A stretch of 64,000 bases of DNA from Nissabacter sp. SGAir0207 (GCF_005491205.1 NZ_CP028038.1:55785-119784), one strand, 5' to 3'; positions 28,985 through 37,999 are shown, counted from the first letter of the stretch. The notes: generated from the sequence alone by a model not told the origin. Translations and numbers: made by a program.

Positions 28985-29635
28985 ATGAATCAGCCTGAAA
29001 AATTTTTGTATACGCACCTGGGTGAGCTGGCAAAACTGCTGGGACACGCTTCAAGGATTGAAATACTTGACCACCTTGCCGGGGGTGAACTGTCGGTTGA
29101 GATGCTGTCTGCGCTGACGGGCATGTCGGCTGCTAGCACCTCGCAGCATCTGCAAAACCTCCGCAGGGGTAACTTTGTCATGTCCCGTCGGGAAGGTAAG
29201 CACATTATCTACCGTCTGGGTGACGGCCCGGTAAGAAGCGTTATTGCCAGCCTGCGCTGCTTTGCTGAGTTCAATAATGACGTCATTCGCAATATCACTG
29301 CGGACTACCAGAGTAACCATAACTGTCTGGAAGCCGTCAGCCGGGAAGAATTGCTGAGCCGTCTTGAGGCCGGTAGCGTGACTCTCCTGGATGTACGCCC
29401 GGAAGATGAATATATTGGTGGACACCTTCCCGGGGCATTGAATATCCCGCTTAAAGAACTTGAGTCCAGGCTGGCTGAGCTGCCAAGTGACAGTGAGATA
29501 GTCGCTTACTGTCGCGGCCCCCACTGTATTTTGTCCGTTGAAGCTGTGGAATATCTTCGCCGGCAGGGCTATCGCATTCGTCGTTTTGATGAAGGTTATC
29601 CGGAATGGGTCGCATCAGGTCTGCATACCGAATAG
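28985..29635 (+). CDS. ArsR-family repressor fused to a rhodanese domain
   Basis: 216 residues, intact. Residues 1-95 form an ArsR winged helix (LGHASRIEILDHLAGGELSVEMLSALTGMSAASTSQHLQNLRRGNFV, then RREGKHIIYRLGD). Residues 115-215 form a rhodanese domain (LLDVRPEDEYIGGHLPGALNIPL, EIVAYCRGPHCILS) with the catalytic loop C-R-G-P-H-C, so the persulfide cysteine is present. Such fusions act as sulfur- or redox-responsive regulators of a neighbouring transporter. The divergent MFS gene and the dyad between them fit that. Since the transporter is broken, the regulator may now be without its target. Confidence 0.85.
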   Translation: MNQPEKFLYTHLGELAKLLGHASRIEILDHLAGGELSVEMLSALTGMSAASTSQHLQNLRRGNFVMSRREGKHIIYRLGDGPVRSVIASLRCFAEFNNDVIRNITADYQSNHNCLEAVSREELLSRLEAGSVTLLDVRPEDEYIGGHLPGALNIPLKELESRLAELPSDSEIVAYCRGPHCILSVEAVEYLRRQGYRIRRFDEGYPEWVASGLHTE

Positions 29636-29723
29636 CTTAGATAATACCTTTCCCGGCAGGCCCCGCTGGGGGTTTTGCTACAGAGCTATCCTGACGTAGT
29701 ATCCTTGACCGCGCTTTTATGGG

Positions 29724-29748
29724 TGTCCGCTGATCGCTCATAGCGGAC
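29724..29748. repeat. GTCCGC-type dispersed repeat, copy D (short)
   Basis: TGTCCGCT...AGCGGAC, a compact hairpin version of the repeat family, 89 nt after the ArsR-rhodanese stop. With copy E it brackets the MFS/ArsR-rhodanese insertion in umuDC. Confidence 0.45.
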
Positions 29749-29914
29749 TATTTAATTCTTAAAACCTGAAGAATTGAACGTACTAAACTAACTAACACTT
29801 CTCACCATTCAGATCATTGTTCGAAAGAATGGCTACAGGTGCGTTTTTCAGATCAGGCCGGAAACTTTTTCCGCGCTGGCATAAAAGCTGTTTACATCGA
29901 TGAGCCCGAACATG

Positions 29915-30354
29915 TCAGTTTCTTCCACGTGGGGTATGCACGAAGTGTGCCACAACGCCAAAAATTTCCAGCGTGTCGTGATCGGGAATAATAACGGGAT
30001 AGGCAGGATTCATCGGCTGAAGTACCGGCCCTTTGGGCGTCAGCATAAGGCGCTTAACCGTAAACTCGCCGTAAAGTTCTGCAATAACGACATCACCGTG
30101 CTGTGGCTTAAGCGAGCGGTCCACAATCAGCAGATAACCATTATAAAGTCCAATGTCCTGCATGCTGTTGCCCTGCGCGCGCAGGAAGAAGGTGCTTGCC
30201 ATGTGAGCGATAAGATGCTCGTTGAGGTCCAGCTCCTGCTAAGCATAGTCCTGGCAGGGTGAAGGGAACCCGCAGGGAACGCGCTCCAGAAAAATGGGCC
30301 TGAAGCTGAGTGGCGGGTTGCCGCCGGGTTAATCAAGTTAAAAGCGTTAAACAT
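29915..30354 (-). pseudogene. umuD: umuD pseudogene
   Basis: LexA-like peptidase subunit of polymerase V. Translation from ATG 30354 (MFNAFNLINPAATRHSASGPF) loses frame near 30290 in a run of T, where the family sequence resumes as RPIFLERVPCGFPSPCQDYA. An in-frame TAG (30239-30241) then replaces what is usually Glu, followed by QELDLNEHLIAHMASTFFLRAQGNSM and an intact C-terminal half with Ser in GNSM and Lys in EFTVKRL (catalytic dyad). A shortened product starting at Met 30202 could be made but would lack the N-terminal cleavage site. Confidence 0.85.
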
Positions 30355-30375
30355 GAGCAATAGTCTCTTCAATAA

Positions 30376-30395
30376 TACTGTATTTATTTGCAGTG
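30376..30395. promoter_or_regulatory. LexA (SOS) box upstream of umuD
   Basis: TACTGTATTTATTTGCAGTG matches the LexA consensus (CTG-N10-CAG with AT-rich centre) and ends 22 nt before the umuD start. The damage-inducible control region is preserved although the gene is broken. Confidence 0.8.
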
Positions 30396-31383
30396 GTATT
30401 AACTGGCTTTGAACGCGACGCAAGATGCCGCGGGCAGGGGAGGGCGGTCAAAACTGTCGGTTCGTAGATTTTTCAGGCGAAATAGTAAAGTGGCTGTTCA
30501 TAAAACAATCACACGTCTATGAACGCCTGGCCACGCGGGCTGACGCAATCTATCCACAGCTTTAGCTACCAAGTGTGCAGTGCTGATGTGGATAACGGAA
30601 TACCGCAGGCGCAGTGGGCGGGAAGTCTGAACAACCCCGTTAAACGGTTTATCAAGGAGCTCCCGGGAAATACTGATTAACCTGCCGTCCCGCCGACCGG
30701 TAACTGATAGCAGAATTTCAGACATCTGGCTTGCTGGCGCTTCTCCGAAAAAGCCCCTGGAGGGTTTTTAACCTTATTTGCTTCTGTATGATTAGCGTTC
30801 GTTTTCAGGAAGCTTTTGCATAAGGAGCATGAATTGAAGTCTACTCGCCTGACTCATCCCGCTTTATTGCCCCGGTTGTTGCCCTTTCTAATGCAGATGC
30901 GCCTGAACCCGGACGGCTGAGCCGCACAACTAAATACGTTGAAGATCCACTGCAGAACAGCAGCCTTCTAAATGCAGGTGCAAACCACGATGTCCTGAAT
31001 CCGTCATCGCTCTGAGGCGCAACGTCGTTTCGCTGCCGCTCAGTCGGCGTTGCAGATGCATCGTGCTCTGGCTTTCCATCTGATATCTCCCTTTAAGCCC
31101 TGTCGCCGGGGCTGAGACAAGCACAGTTGACGTGGACGTCCAGGGTGAAATAAACGCCGGTGAAATTTATTTCCGGCCACTGCGTTAGACCTTAAAAATT
31201 TCCCCTCCGCCCCGGACGACGGCCGTCATCCGCACTGGTTTACGCCCTGCGGCGAAGTATCTCAAACGGGTGATGTAAAAACCGGTGGAAAGTTCCAGCC
31301 GAATTCCACAAAACGTCAACACCGCGGCTCCCGAAACTCAACAGGTGATGGGGTGAAAAACAAACCCATACAGGAGAACGATT
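30396..31383. other. Gene-poor, structured leader region before ssb
   Basis: Nearly 1 kb without a supported gene. It contains a perfect DnaA box on the minus strand (30587-30595, TTATCCACA) facing an 8-of-9 match (30550-30558). A hairpin AAAAAGCCC...AGGGTTTTT lies at 30748-30770, and an inverted GAAATAAA/TTTATTTC lies at 31147-31173. In F-like plasmids the stretch before ssb/psiB holds single-strand promoters active on incoming DNA; that is a possible role here, not a demonstrated one. Confidence 0.4.
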
Positions 31384-31947
31384 ATGGCTTCACGAGGCGT
31401 AAACAAAGTCATTCTGGTAGGCAATCTTGGACAGGGCCCTGAAGTTCACTACATGCCAAACGGTGGCGCGGTCACGAACATTACCTTGGCCACGTCGGAA
31501 ACCTGGCGCGACAAGCAGACCGGTGAAAACAAAGAAATCACGGAGTGGCACCGCGTGGTGCTGTTCGGAAAGCTTGCCGAAGTGGCGGGAGAATATCTGC
31601 GTAAGGGTTCGCAGGTCTATATTGAGGGCCAGTTGCGCACGCGAAAATGGCAGGGTACGGATGGCCAGGATAAATACACAACGGAAGTGGTGGTAAACGT
31701 CGGAGGCACAATGCAGATGCTGGGCGGGCGCGGCGGCGGCGCAAGTGATGCGCAGGACGTAAATCAGTCTGGTGAACAGTCCGGGCAGCCCGCAGCGACT
31801 CAGCAGAGCTCAGGCAGAAAGGGGAGGGGAGGCAAAGGCGGCAGAGCACATACTTCACCGTCCCAGTCAGATCCTTCCGGGCAAACACCTTCGCAGGGAG
31901 GTTATCCACCTCCGCCCGATTATTTTGATGATCCTATACCGTTCTGA
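31384..31947 (+). CDS. ssb: Single-stranded DNA-binding protein (leading-region type)
   Basis: 187 residues: OB fold at 1-110 ([50 protein letters not shown]), a Gly/Gln/Ser-rich flexible linker, and the terminal acidic tip FDDPIPF that recruits repair proteins. GGAG lies 9 nt before the ATG. Together with psiB downstream it forms the typical leading-region pair that protects and calms newly entered plasmid DNA. A second ssb lies at 36085. Confidence 0.93.
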   Translation: MASRGVNKVILVGNLGQGPEVHYMPNGGAVTNITLATSETWRDKQTGENKEITEWHRVVLFGKLAEVAGEYLRKGSQVYIEGQLRTRKWQGTDGQDKYTTEVVVNVGGTMQMLGGRGGGASDAQDVNQSGEQSGQPAATQQSSGRKGRGGKGGRAHTSPSQSDPSGQTPSQGGYPPPPDYFDDPIPF

Positions 31948-32123
31948 CCCGATGGGTCTGACAAGGCAAAGCCCTTAAATGCCCGGTCTTTCAGGTCAGC
32001 AAATTAACCGCAGCTTGAGCCAGATAAGCAAGTGTGAGGCGCGCGGAACCCATAAATGAGTGCTCTGTGCAGGGCTGCAATCCCGCACAGAGCGAGACAA
32101 ACAAACCCGGTGAGGGATGAGAT

Positions 32124-32663
32124 ATGTCTGTTTTGAAGTTTAAAGAACTGCCATCCGACATTAAGCGCTCAGCCTACTTTGGCCGTCAGGCAGGCGGAAA
32201 CATGAGCCAACGCAGTGGCGAAATGACCCGTGATGAATCCTTCACGCTGGCACGGCTGCAGCAGTTTTCACTCTTTGATTATGAGTCCTATTGCGCGCGA
32301 GGCGAGGAATTCCGGCATCGCCTGTCCGGAGCCGTGCTGCACGCGTTGAAGCTTCCTGACGTCTGGCGAACGGATTGCGAGAGCAGGGCAGAATGGGGAG
32401 GTGTTTTTCCGGTCCATCTTCGGCTGATACATCGTAAAAATAAGCATGTAGTGATTGACATTCTAAGCCCAGGCGGCGAATCACCTTTCTGGCATGGGCT
32501 GATGTGGCTAAATCCGGATCATACAGGTCTGTATTTCTGGAATAGTGAGTTGCTGGAAATCGAAACTATTGGTCAATTACTAAAGCGTATTGATGCAATG
32601 GTTCGTGCGGGCTACGCGGTCGGTGATATCTCTGGAGCTCTGCGTCAAGAAGGAATTAACTAA
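32124..32663 (+). CDS. psiB: SOS inhibition protein PsiB
   Basis: 179 residues, longer than F PsiB (144) by an N-terminal extension of about 40. From FDYESYCARGEEFRHRLSGAV onward it parallels PsiB: LPDVW, EWGGVFPVHLRL (EFGGFFPVQVRF in F), the ILSPGG segment and a C-terminal AMVRAGYAVGDISGALRQEG. PsiB binds RecA and prevents SOS induction during conjugative entry. ATG 32124 has GAGATAT upstream, a weak site; an internal Met at residue 27 is an alternative start. Position after ssb matches F-type order. Confidence 0.8.
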   Translation: MSVLKFKELPSDIKRSAYFGRQAGGNMSQRSGEMTRDESFTLARLQQFSLFDYESYCARGEEFRHRLSGAVLHALKLPDVWRTDCESRAEWGGVFPVHLRLIHRKNKHVVIDILSPGGESPFWHGLMWLNPDHTGLYFWNSELLEIETIGQLLKRIDAMVRAGYAVGDISGALRQEGIN

Positions 32664-32800
32664 TGCAAGATACCCTCATCTCGCCTTTAGCCGAATCCAA
32701 AAAATGCCGGAATAAGGCAGGTGTGGCTTCTCATGTACTGCTGGTTCATACAGACCGTGCAGCTGGTATTAAGCGGACTTGCTACCCGTTGCGGACTTAA
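32663..32800 (+). pseudogene. Possible psiA remnant
   Basis: A 45-codon frame starts in a TAATG overlap with the psiB stop, the position where psiA begins in F-like plasmids (MQDTLISPLAESKK...). PsiA is normally about 240 residues; here the frame stops early and I see no continuation. Assignment rests on position only. Confidence 0.35.
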
Positions 32801-34345
32801 CGTGTATATTCTGTAGTAATTTTTTCTTAAATATCGCTCAAATCATACAGACAGTTGATTAAGTCAGATATCTATCTAACCGATGATGCCTTTTGAAATT
32901 CCAGAATAAACACTGATCTCATTCTTAGGCCGGCTTGCTGGTAAAAGAAACGTTTTGCCAGCAAGCGGCCATATGTGAAGCTGAAACAACTCGCGCATGG
33001 CAGACCCCGGCAACCTATCGCCGATGGTTTTCAGGATGGCAGGAAGGGCGAACGCTGTGAATGACTTGCTAAAAATGATTTGGGTTTCGAATATGAGAGC
33101 TTCTGAATAGCCAACGGTGATTAGTTAAATTCTGGTTAGTATATATACACTGGTCTACTAATTTATATTTATCTGAATTTATACAAGATAATTGTTTCTC
33201 CTGTATATCAGTCAATATAACGAGGGGCAGGTAACTTATCATAGCTGAAGCGACCCGGCTTATTCTTTAGCTAATGAAGATACAGCTATGATGCCCTTAA
33301 GGTACGGTTTTTCCTGGTTTTTTATTAGAAGATTACTTGAATGATGATCCAATCGAGGTAATTGTTGATCTATGGTTTGATAACTAAAGTTCAAAACTTC
33401 CTTGCAGACATCTAAGCAGGATTTATATTGATAAATGTGTGTATAAAATCATTGACACCAAAATATTAAATTTCATAACTTTGAGATCGAAAATACTTTT
33501 TAATATAAAGCTTTTCCTTATTGCTCTATATCTTTAGCAGTTCGTACTGTTTGTCCAATACATTGCCGTGTGGCAACAATTCCAGTCATATCATCGGTTC
33601 AGTAAGCACCTTCATTGCTTCCAAGATTCGCTCAATTGTGCTGTCAAATCCCCATCAGGTTTAATTACTGCCGGATAGAAAATGCATGCTCCTATCAATT
33701 AAATAATCTTGAACACAACCACTCGCCGCATTTTTGGATCTAACCTATGACCTAAGGCACTTACCAGCAAGATGGCGCCACTGTAAAGTTATTATGCGGT
33801 TACGTAAATTATGGGTTTTTTAATAATTTTAGTTGGTTAGCACCTTTTGCACAACGCGAAAAATCATGTCTAGTATTTTCTAATCGTCAAGCAATGATGT
33901 TTGATAGAGTGAAACTTGAATTTTTTCCGCTTACTATCGCTTCCCCGATGGTATGCGGTTTTTTTTGGCTATGGCGGGCGAAAATGCCTACGCTTTTGAT
34001 AGTATTTTTCTAAAGCTGCATCAGCATTTGCCGTTTGGAAATAACCTTCTATTATGTGAACTATCTCATACTTTATATGGGATTCTACACAGCACGTTAG
34101 GTACGAGAGAACCTATTATTTCTCTCAACTTGCCCACTTTCAGTGGGCCTTTTTAAGCGAATGTGCAACAAGGATAAAAACCTAAGGACTAAGTGATTTG
34201 CGTTAGTCTTTCTCCTACACTCACCCCAAATTTAAATTACAGACCTTAAAATCCTGTCGCCTGCAGTTTTGACTAATGATTTAAACATTTTGCAGTGTGC
34301 TGCTACATTTTGTTATGTTATTACATATCTTAATGCGCATTGACG
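32801..34345. other. Gene-poor AT-rich stretch
   Basis: About 1.5 kb with no supported gene. Notable items are a bulged inverted repeat GGCCGGCTTGCTGG (32929-32942) / CCAGCAAGCGGCC (32958-32970) and a terminator-like hairpin near 34140. Base composition is more AT-rich than the transfer genes. I found no relaxase, oriT nick motif or insertion sequence that I could defend. Confidence 0.4.
34132..34154 (+). terminator. Rho-independent terminator-like hairpin
   Basis: GCCCAC / GTGGGC stem followed by CTTTTTAAG. No clear gene precedes it; it may end a lost transcript. Confidence 0.55.
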
Positions 34346-35152
34346 ATGTTGAACCCCATGTTGAAAGCCGCACCTGTTCTTGAAGTCGAGAATCTGACCT
34401 TGACGCTCAATGGTAAAACAATCATCCGCGATCTCTCGTTCTCACTGCTGCATGGTGAGCGTGTTTGCTTGCTTGGCGCGTCCGGCTGCGGCAAATCCTT
34501 TACCGCTCGTGCCATCACTGGTACGTTACCGGCGCAAACAATTATAGACGGCGTGATTCGCGTTAACGGCGTGAACGTAACACGAAAAAATGCACTGGTG
34601 CGTGCGCCTAAGAGTAGAGTTGCAGCGGTATTCCAGGATTCATCCGTGGCGCTTAATCCACTGGTGCGCATTGGAAAACAGCTGGCGCTGGTTAATCGCG
34701 TCTTGCCAGCAGATACCCGTGACCGCCTGCTGCACGGCGTTGGCTTATCCGATATCCCCGACCTAATGCAACGCTTTCCCGCCGAGATTTCTGGTGGCCA
34801 GCTCCAGCGTTTGTGCATGGTGCTGGCTACCCTGACGAAAAGCAATGTGCTGGTAGCGGATGAACCCACCACCGCGCTGGATGTCCTCGCCCAGCAGCAG
34901 GTTATCAATCTGTTGCTGCAACGTAGCGTGCAGCCAGATGCACCCGCGCTGCTGTTTATTACCCACGATATCGGCGTCGCCGCGCAAATTTGTCAGCGCG
35001 CGATAGTCATGGCAGACGGTGAATTAGTGGAATCTGCGCCACTGCGGCAGCTATTACGCACGCCCGTGCATCCTTACACGCGTCAGCTGATTGCTGCCGC
35101 AACAGAAAATGGCAACCTGATGTCACCGGATAACACGCGGATGGCCGTCTAA
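34346..35152 (+). CDS. Peptide/nickel-type ABC transporter ATPase (DppD/NikD-like)
   Basis: 268 residues from ATG 34346 (TTG 34340 and ATG 34358 are alternatives; none has a good ribosome site). Walker A GASGCGKS, the Q-loop FQDSSVALNP, signature ISGGQLQRL, Walker B VLVADEPTTALD and the switch histidine in FITHDIG are all present, as is the C-terminal HPYTRQL motif of oligopeptide/nickel importer ATPases. Length fits NikD. No permease or binding-protein gene is nearby, so the ATPase is an orphan carried in by recombination. It overlaps the next gene by one base (TAATG). Confidence 0.75.
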   Translation: MLNPMLKAAPVLEVENLTLTLNGKTIIRDLSFSLLHGERVCLLGASGCGKSFTARAITGTLPAQTIIDGVIRVNGVNVTRKNALVRAPKSRVAAVFQDSSVALNPLVRIGKQLALVNRVLPADTRDRLLHGVGLSDIPDLMQRFPAEISGGQLQRLCMVLATLTKSNVLVADEPTTALDVLAQQQVINLLLQRSVQPDAPALLFITHDIGVAAQICQRAIVMADGELVESAPLRQLLRTPVHPYTRQLIAAATENGNLMSPDNTRMAV

Positions 35153-36027
35153 TGATGCGCTTAGATACTGATGCAGCCGAGTTTATTCGTGCCGGAAATC
35201 TCAGTCGGCGTTACGTGCAGTCCGCGCGTCTCTGGCAAAAACCGCGACCTGGTTCGCTGGCTTTAAATCAGGTGAGTTTCTCCTGCCAGCGTCATGAACG
35301 CATTGGCCTGATTGGCGCGTCCGGTAGCGGCAAGTCAACTCTACTGCGCATTCTTCTGGGACTGGATGCTGCGGATAGCGGCGAAGTGTTCTGCGAAGGA
35401 CACAGCGTGCAACCGGCTTCCGTGCGCGCGCTGCGCTGGTATCGTCGACGCGTGCAGTACATTCCGCAAGATCCCGCTGCATCGCTGGCACCGCATCAAA
35501 CAGTCGCACAGATAATTGCTGAGCCGCTGCTGCAGTTAACAACACAATCGGCCAGCGATGCTTTGCTGCGTGATGCGTTGGAACAGGTGGAACTGAGCGC
35601 GAAGTTGTTGCATCAGCCAGCGGGCTTCCTTTCCGGCGGTCAAGCGCAGCGTGTCGCCATCGCCCGTGCCCTGGCGCTGAAACCCGCCTTTCTACTCGCA
35701 GATGAACCGGTTAGCGGCCTTGATCTTCCTCTGAAGGCACAAATCGGCAAAGAAGCCAGCAGCCTCATTAACCGTTGCCAGAAAGCGGTAGATGAGGATA
35801 AGAAAGTGCTGATTGGCTTTGTTCTGAGCAACCCATCAACGGACATTTTTCAGCTGAAAAATGGTGAGCACGCAGGTGAAAGCCGCGTCAGTCTGAAAGC
35901 CCGCCTAATCAAAGTGGACTGGATCAAGATAGGCCAGGACATGGTCTTCAAGACTGAACGCGCCGAACCGCAGCAAGCACAGAGCGCCGCTTCCCAGCAG
36001 CAATCCTACGCAGAAAACTCATTCTGA
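35152..36027 (+). CDS. Chimeric ORF: truncated ABC ATPase fused to DUF3577 tail
   Basis: 291 residues. Residues 1-195 are a DppF/NikE-like ABC ATPase with Walker A GASGSGKST, signature LSGGQAQRV and Walker B FLLADEPVSGLD, but the H-loop and C-terminal third are missing. From about residue 199 the sequence switches to a DUF3577 (STY4534-type) protein of integrative conjugative elements: GKEASSLINRC, KKVLIGFVLS, VSLKARLIKVDWIKIGQDMV and a Gln/Ala-rich tail ending in ENSF. The junction is near 35743-35752 and stays in frame. ABC function is lost without the switch histidine; the DUF3577 half lacks its N-terminal portion. Confidence 0.8.
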   Translation: MMRLDTDAAEFIRAGNLSRRYVQSARLWQKPRPGSLALNQVSFSCQRHERIGLIGASGSGKSTLLRILLGLDAADSGEVFCEGHSVQPASVRALRWYRRRVQYIPQDPAASLAPHQTVAQIIAEPLLQLTTQSASDALLRDALEQVELSAKLLHQPAGFLSGGQAQRVAIARALALKPAFLLADEPVSGLDLPLKAQIGKEASSLINRCQKAVDEDKKVLIGFVLSNPSTDIFQLKNGEHAGESRVSLKARLIKVDWIKIGQDMVFKTERAEPQQAQSAASQQQSYAENSF

Positions 36028-36038
36028 TTGTTCACCAC

Positions 36039-36066
36039 AGCCTGCTCTCTTCTGAGCAGGCTTTCA
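36039..36066 (+). terminator. Hairpin between the chimeric ORF and ssb2
   Basis: AGCCTGCTC pairs with GAGCAGGCT, followed by TTCACTC. A moderately good terminator separating the DUF3577 tail from ssb2. Confidence 0.5.
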
Positions 36067-36084
36067 CTCATAAGGAGCATTCTT

Positions 36085-36684
36085 ATGTCCTCACGTGGCG
36101 TAAACAAAGTCATTCTCGTTGGCAATCTCGGTCAGGATCCGGAAATCCGCTACATGCTTGGCGGCGGCGCTGTCGCTAACATTTCACTGGCAACGTCGGA
36201 GTCATGGCGTGATAAGCAGACCGGCGAAAATCGTGAAATTACCGAATGGCATCGCGTTGTGCTGTTTGGCAAGCTGGCAGAAGTCGCCGGCGAATACCTT
36301 CGCAAAGGTTCTCAGGTCTATATTGAGGGTCAGCTGCGCACCCGCAAGTGGCAGGATCAGAGCGGACAGGACAAATACTCGACGGAAATCGTCGTGAACG
36401 TTGGCGGCACCCTGCAGATGCTGGGTGGCCGCACACAAAACAGCGACCAGCAGCAATACAGTGGTAACCGGGGGCAGCCACCTTCACAGCCAGATCCCGC
36501 TCCACAACAGAAACACAGTGGAAATAACGGGAAAGGTAATCGTGGTTCGCAGCGTAACAATGGCGCTCAGCCCGCGCCTCAGCAACCAGCGGCACAGTCG
36601 CAACCTGCCGGAGAATGGGATGATGACATACCGTTCCTGGGACACGGTTACGGCATGGCAAAACACGCGTCATCCTCTCTCTGA
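36085..36684 (+). CDS. ssb: Single-stranded DNA-binding protein, ICE type
   Basis: 199 residues from ATG 36085 (AAGGAG 7 nt upstream). The OB fold is very close to that of the first SSB ([44 protein letters not shown]), then a Gln/Pro/Asn-rich linker. The acidic tip WDDDIPF is not terminal: 15 more residues ([15 protein letters not shown]) follow. Internal tips with short extensions occur in some ICE-borne SSBs. Position beside DUF3577 and before the transfer operon is as in PFGI-1/SPI-7-class elements. Confidence 0.9.
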   Translation: MSSRGVNKVILVGNLGQDPEIRYMLGGGAVANISLATSESWRDKQTGENREITEWHRVVLFGKLAEVAGEYLRKGSQVYIEGQLRTRKWQDQSGQDKYSTEIVVNVGGTLQMLGGRTQNSDQQQYSGNRGQPPSQPDPAPQQKHSGNNGKGNRGSQRNNGAQPAPQQPAAQSQPAGEWDDDIPFLGHGYGMAKHASSSL

Positions 36685-36746
36685 CTCTTCGCTGCGTTTT
36701 GACCGCTGCACTAAATTTCACCATAATCTTTTAAAGGTTACTGACG

Positions 36747-36989
36747 ATGCCTGCCATACTATGGCTGAACGGTTTTCGGTTCTTTTTCTACTCTAACGAA
36801 GGTAATCCGCGCGAACCTGCTCACATTCATGTGATAAAGGCCGTTACAGAAGCAAAATTCTGGCGGGAGCCGGTTGTAAAACTGGCAAGTAACGATGGAT
36901 TTGACTCACGGACGGTAAAAGAGCTGATGACAGTGATAAGGCAACACCAAACCATGCTTCTGGAGACCTGGAATGATTATTTCAGCTAA
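36747..36989 (+). CDS. DUF4160 protein
   Basis: 80 residues with the DUF4160 hallmarks: GFRFFFYSNEGNPREPAHIHV near the start, then AKFWREPVVKLASN and the helical end TVIRQHQTMLLETWNDYF. DUF4160/DUF2442 pairs are widespread on mobile DNA and look like small toxin-antitoxin-like modules, but their activity is not well established. It overlaps the DUF2442 gene by 17 nt. Confidence 0.8.
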   Translation: MPAILWLNGFRFFFYSNEGNPREPAHIHVIKAVTEAKFWREPVVKLASNDGFDSRTVKELMTVIRQHQTMLLETWNDYFS

Positions 36990-37221
36990 GAACGTTCGGT
37001 TCGATCATCATATTATGTGGGTCGAACTCTCAGACGAGCGGATAATCGGCGTACCGCTTTCATGGTTTCCCCGGCTTCGCAATGCGTCCGCCGAACAGCT
37101 GAAAGATTACGAACTGTACCCCCGTGGTATCCACTGGGACGCACTGGACGAAGATATCTCAATCGATGGCCTGCTACAGGGACGCGGTGATGTAACGCAC
37201 CCGCCTCATCAGGTCGCCTGA
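36973..37221 (+). CDS. DUF2442 protein
   Basis: 82 residues; the pattern MWVELSDERIIGVPLSWFPRL, then YELYPRGIHWDALDEDISIDGLL is the typical DUF2442 signature. It is the partner of the overlapping DUF4160 gene and is followed directly by a strong terminator, so the two form a closed unit placed between ssb2 and the transfer operon. Confidence 0.82.
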   Translation: MIISAKNVRFDHHIMWVELSDERIIGVPLSWFPRLRNASAEQLKDYELYPRGIHWDALDEDISIDGLLQGRGDVTHPPHQVA

Positions 37222-37232
37222 AGGTGCTGATT

Positions 37233-37265
37233 AAAAAACGCTGACTCCGGTCGGCGTTTTTTTTT
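37233..37265 (+). terminator. Rho-independent terminator after DUF2442
   Basis: AAAAAACGCTGAC and GTCGGCGTTTTTTTTT around TCCG; a long U-run makes this a strong terminator. Confidence 0.88.
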
Positions 37266-37351
37266 GAAAACGCAAAAAGAGTTGTTGATAGAAGCACGCT
37301 GAAGAGTTGCGCACAGTGAAGCCTGTTCTCACTGTACAGGAACTTTTTCAT

Positions 37352-37999
37352 ATGAAATTTAACGCCGTCTTTGCCGCTTTACCGCTTGCACTGCTGGCGG
37401 GGTGCATTCAGCAGCCCCAGAAGCTGCAGGAGCGTGCTCCCTCCGAACCGGTTCCGCCGGTCAGCGTTTCCCGCAATATTCAGACACCTGCTGATGATGT
37501 ATACGCGCGTACGCCTGAAGTGGTTCGCTACGATCGTTACCTGCTGGTCAGCACGGATCCGCAGGCCGTGCAGCGCGACCCCCTCTCACAGATTATTGAC
37601 GTCCGCATCCCCTCTTCAGTGCAGCCAACCGTGGCTGACGCCATGCGCTATGCCCTGAAGCAGTCCGGCTACTCGCTTTGTCAGACCGGTCCGGCTAACG
37701 GCGTGTTGTACCGTCAGCCGCTGCCGGCCGTCCAGTTTCAGCTCGGCCCGATGCGCCTTCGCACCGCGCTGCAGGTGCTGGCGGGCCCGGCATGGGAGCT
37801 TGAAGTGGATGACGTACAGCGAGTGGTCTGCCACAGCCTGCGTGCCGGTTATCAGCTGCCCGTGACACAGCTGCCGCCGCGTCCTGCCAGCGCCTACGCA
37901 CCGGCTGCTGGCACTCCATCTTCTGCCAGTTCCTCTCAGGTGATCGCGCCTCGTCCCATTCAGGCCCAGCCTGGTCACGGAGGGTGGCTGACAAAGTGA
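37352..37999 (+). CDS. PilL N-terminal-type lipoprotein of ICE transfer system
   Basis: 215 residues from ATG 37352. Signal peptide with lipobox LLAGC (Cys16), so it is an outer-envelope lipoprotein. The region RYDRYLLVSTDPQAVQRDPLSQIIDVRIP, VADAMRYALKQSGYSL and LRTALQVLAGPAWEL is the TIGR03748 (conj_PilL) domain, related to secretin-associated pilus proteins; the tail is low-complexity. First gene of the transfer operon in PFGI-1/SPI-7-class elements. Confidence 0.8.
   Translation: MKFNAVFAALPLALLAGCIQQPQKLQERAPSEPVPPVSVSRNIQTPADDVYARTPEVVRYDRYLLVSTDPQAVQRDPLSQIIDVRIPSSVQPTVADAMRYALKQSGYSLCQTGPANGVLYRQPLPAVQFQLGPMRLRTALQVLAGPAWELEVDDVQRVVCHSLRAGYQLPVTQLPPRPASAYAPAAGTPSSASSSQVIAPRPIQAQPGHGGWLTK

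Noticed and set aside
32929..32970. oriT or recombination site at the bulged inverted repeat
   Set aside because: The hairpin is real, but no nick-site motif, relaxase gene or accessory binding repeats are near it, so I do not call it an oriT.
33953..34156. 67-codon plus-strand frame before the ABC genes
   Set aside because: No recognisable motif or ribosome site; it ends in a terminator-like hairpin, which makes the frame look incidental.
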